Source: Torreya grandis (lineage: Eukaryota; Streptophyta; Pinopsida; Cupressales; Taxaceae). Taken from it: 64,000 nt of DNA. Under the pieces are notes generated by a model. The model saw only the letters and a list, made by a program, of their open reading frames with translations, was not told the DNA's origin and searched no databases. Shown in pieces: positions 61,080 through 64,000 of the stretch; position 1 is the stretch's first letter, and the number at the start of each line of letters is the position of its first letter. The position numbers and the translations under genes were made by a program. The stretch spans positions 5,222,001 to 5,286,000 of the forward strand of contig JARHVA010000316.1 of assembly GCA_037957365.1 (NCBI GenBank), given 5' to 3'.

Positions 61080-63533
61080 CAATTTGGCAATTGTAAAGTG
61101 AAAACATATTTTCAACATCTTGGGATGAATGGGGAACATACCATGTACATGAATTACATTCCTATCACATCCAAAAAACTAAATGGATCCACCTAACATT
61201 CAAAACTATCAAAATACAAAAACCACCCAAGCATGTTACAATCGTAAGAGCCACATATCAAATAGACAAAGCCTTTTAGGGACTTTCATTAAAAAAATTA
61301 GCATTAATGGCTTTGCATTAATTTTTCTTATTTTCTCTCTTTTTATCATGTATTTTACAATCCCTTAATAAGATGGAAATCCTATCAATGTATTTTTCTA
61401 GTAGATACATGAATTATTTTGATTCTTATTCCATTGTGTGGCTTATATAGAGATGCGTCACTTTTATTATTTTTAGTACTCTAGAAGAGATTATAGAAGT
61501 GGCTTGCTATGGCTTATGGCATAGGCCAAGATCCACTCTATTTATAAACACACTCCATACTGTAAAATTATGGCATCTCTTTCCTTGTAACTTGAACTAT
61601 AAACACTCAAACCCCATTGTTCACTCATTCCCTCCCCTGTATCCAACAAACTTGAGGCTGAATAATTTCTTATAAAAAATACACTTGACTAGGCCAATTT
61701 TCAATTTTATCTATCAAGGTATTTGAAGGAGTTGGGTATGATTAAGTAGTCTATTTTCATAGATTTGCTATTGATTTCACTCCTTAAATTTGATATTGAT
61801 TTCTAATTTTCCTTTGAATGTTCTTATTTACTTAGTTTTGGTTCTTGAGACCACCCTTAACTTTAATTTTCTTTGTGAATTACATCCCATATATTTTTTA
61901 AAGATATTATTAAGTTCTATTTTCTCTACAATTTTTCTACCAAATTTCCTCACTAAATATATAATTAAAGTGGATGCTTAAGTACTTGTTTGTGGAGTAT
62001 TTAGAAGAATTTGATACATGCACATTTTACATAATTGTATTCAGTCTCATAATTTAAGTTGTATATGGGTTATTTGATGTTGGTTATCTAAAAATATATC
62101 ACATACATCACAACAACAAATAACCAGTATATTCAGTCTCATGCTAGGTCTACATCACATACATTACAACAATTTCTTAGTTTGGTTGATTATATTTTGC
62201 AAAGTTGGCAATATATAATGTTTCTTATATATGTTAGTTTCATTAAAAATTAAGTCCATTTAAATTTTTGTGCTTGTATGGTCTACAGACAATTTGTATT
62301 CAACATGCAACACCTCGAATCATCCAAATAGTGCCAATAGAACTCCTTGACATAGTGTGTGAGATAATCTCATGAATTTGACCTCCCCTGGAAAAGATGA
62401 TAAAATTAGGTGAGCTATTGAGTGAAAATTTACCAAATTAAGAGGATTTTTTGTTGGTGTTGAGGCAAGAGATTTTCATAGGAAAAATAATGTTGATGAA
62501 AGGGAAAAGACCAATACTAGCCCTGTATCATCAACAAAAATAAAAAAGGGGAAGCACAAAGTGCCACAATCTTTTGAAGGAAATTCCAATGTATTGACAG
62601 AACAAATAGTTGATTTATATTATGAGGAAAAAAAGGTTTTAAACCACTATGGCATGTATTTAAATGCATCTTTCTTATTTTTCTTGATTCCCATCATGGG
62701 CATCATTAAAAACAAAAAGGTCATTAACTCGCGGTCCACCATCCTATAAGAAAAAGGCATTAATGATAACATTCAACTTACAAAAAAATAATAATGAAAG
62801 ATCAAATAATAAAGAGAACAAACATTTAATTCATCAAAAAATGCTAGAGGCAATAATAGTAATAATAGTTAACTATAAAACCCAAGTAAGATTCATTTTA
62901 TAAAATCATATAAGAATTAAGTACAAATCTCAAGCAACACAAGAACACATATGCATGAGTTCAACAAATTTTCACAATTTAGTAGCATTAACATGTTCAT
63001 TTTATAAGATATGAAATAATTATATGAATGAGGAATTACAAACTCAAGAGGTCAAGGATTCCCAAAATCTCCGAAAGGAAATGAAATTTTGTTTAAAAGT
63101 AGGACTTCTGTGACTTCAATTTAACGTTCAAGTTTCATGAAGTGATCTCAGGAAAAAATTAAATGGAACCAAACTATTTTTCATGGCTAGAATTGTGTCG
63201 ACCATGTAAACTTTATATTTTACCTAACAAACACTAGTCAATGTCATTGCTAAGCCTATATTGATAAACATTTGACAAACGAGAGAATATATCCATTCAC
63301 CATATTTTAAATGTACCAAAGTCTAAGCCCCACACATATTTTGGGTCTAGTAGAAAAATAGTGCTCTTTAGTTATATCAAATATACAGTAAAATCTGAAG
63401 AGTCTCATCTATATATTTTTGGCAATAGTGCTTGGAAAAGGATAAAGCTATATTCTAATTCTACATGTCAATGCCAACAACAATGTGAAATATAGTAAAA
63501 GGTGAATTCATTGATTTTAGAGACCACAAAGGT
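61080..63533. other. AT-rich sequence without a supported gene
   Basis: Short open runs (61790-61981, 62561-62749) lack a family signature. The second is preceded by a lysine-rich open stretch (62450-62560) that may be part of an old exon, but I cannot name it. A promoter-like patch lies at 61537-61548. Confidence 0.35.
61537..61548 (+). promoter_or_regulatory. Candidate core promoter (TATA box)
   Basis: CTATTTATAAAC is followed 60-100 bases on by a C-rich tract (CACTCAAACCCC, CCCTCCCCTG) like a plant 5' leader. No convincing open frame follows, so it may be chance or a gene relic. Confidence 0.25.
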
Positions 63534-63617
63534 TCAATCACACATGTCCCCAAGGTTATTTCCAAATGAGAAGATTGAATCACATATGCCCCAAAAGTTA
63601 TTTCCAAATGACAAACT
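63534..63617 (+). repeat. 42-base tandem repeat, two copies
   Basis: Within the open run 63502-63717 the unit encodes QSHMSPRLFPNEKI and then ESHMPQKLFPNDKL, keeping frame across both copies. No known family. Confidence 0.65.
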
Positions 63618-64000
63618 TTTCATAATCCTGTCAGCAATTCAGAATTTTCACTTTCTTTCAAATATCATTCAGTCATATGGACCTCATCTCCCTACCTTCA
63701 CCCACATCCTATTGTGATTATATTAAATGTAATATACACTATTCAAAAATGAAGAATTCGTGTCCATATCCCATTTGTTTTAGTGACAATGATATTTATT
63801 AAGTTGTATTGATACAAAATAATTATTTTATAAATTGACATTTCAATTGTACAATTAAAAATTTATGGATATTATTTTTGAAAAAAAACTTATTATCCCT
63901 TATTTTGAAATAAACTAATTATAAATAGTCTCCATTACTTTTTTTTTTCCTTCCAAATATTTAAAATAGATTTCAGTTTTATTCTCCCTGTAAAAACTTG
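63618..64000. other. AT-rich end of window, no feature
   Basis: No coding, RNA or repeat feature could be supported. Confidence 0.35.

Noticed and set aside
61537..61981. TATA box plus the open frame at 61790 as a small gene
   Set aside because: The frame is hydrophobic, AT-driven and without a family match, so I kept only a low-confidence promoter call.

Overview
The window is repeat-dense, very AT-rich plant nuclear DNA in which almost every recognisable coding stretch is a decayed LTR retrotransposon. The dual Ty3/gypsy and Ty1/copia content, initiator-methionine-tRNA primer sites, a chromodomain integrase, a Tat-type element with an extra RNase H, and a relic of a plant ATL-type RING-H2 gene all point to a land plant, most likely a large-genome seed plant. 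Species cannot be decided from the sequence. No intact gene, tRNA, rRNA or CRISPR array was seen. CG dinucleotides look scarce and most inactivating changes read as C-to-T or G-to-A, as expected for long-methylated transposons.

Layout. 1-2763: internally deleted gypsy element on the minus strand. 2764-13682 and 15229-25740: two diverged copies of one block about 12.47 kb apart. Each copy holds an unrecognised flank, a chromovirus 5' LTR carrying a nested 2.73 kb non-coding LTR element, and a gag-pol containing an internal tandem duplication. Only the right copy reaches the chromodomain and a 3' LTR (26002-27277), followed by a 5-base target repeat (GGCCC) that matches the left flank of the left copy. 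Between the copies lie a T-rich block (13683-14290) and an unrecognised piece. 28640-33585: decayed copia element, plus strand, with a (TA)n tract inside RNase H. 33586-41530: degenerate sequence with local tandem repeats and a large CATA/TA microsatellite. 41665-55271: a 13.6 kb Tat-like gypsy element, minus strand, with LTRs of about 4 kb. It sits in an older plus-strand gypsy relic (integrase scrap at 41530-41659, 3' LTR from 55332). 57210-64000: AT-rich sequence with an ATL-type RING-H2 pseudogene (59880-60320) and small tandem repeats.

The elements record an order of events. The chromovirus inserted at GGCCC. The nested element then entered its 5' LTR. The composite was duplicated, and the minus-strand gypsy element later landed in the flank of the left copy. 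The likeliest novelties are the domain order of the Tat-like element (archaeal-type RNase H upstream of RT), the inherited zinc-knuckle/protease duplication in the chromovirus, and a lysine at the integrase catalytic-glutamate position in every gypsy integrase that can be read.
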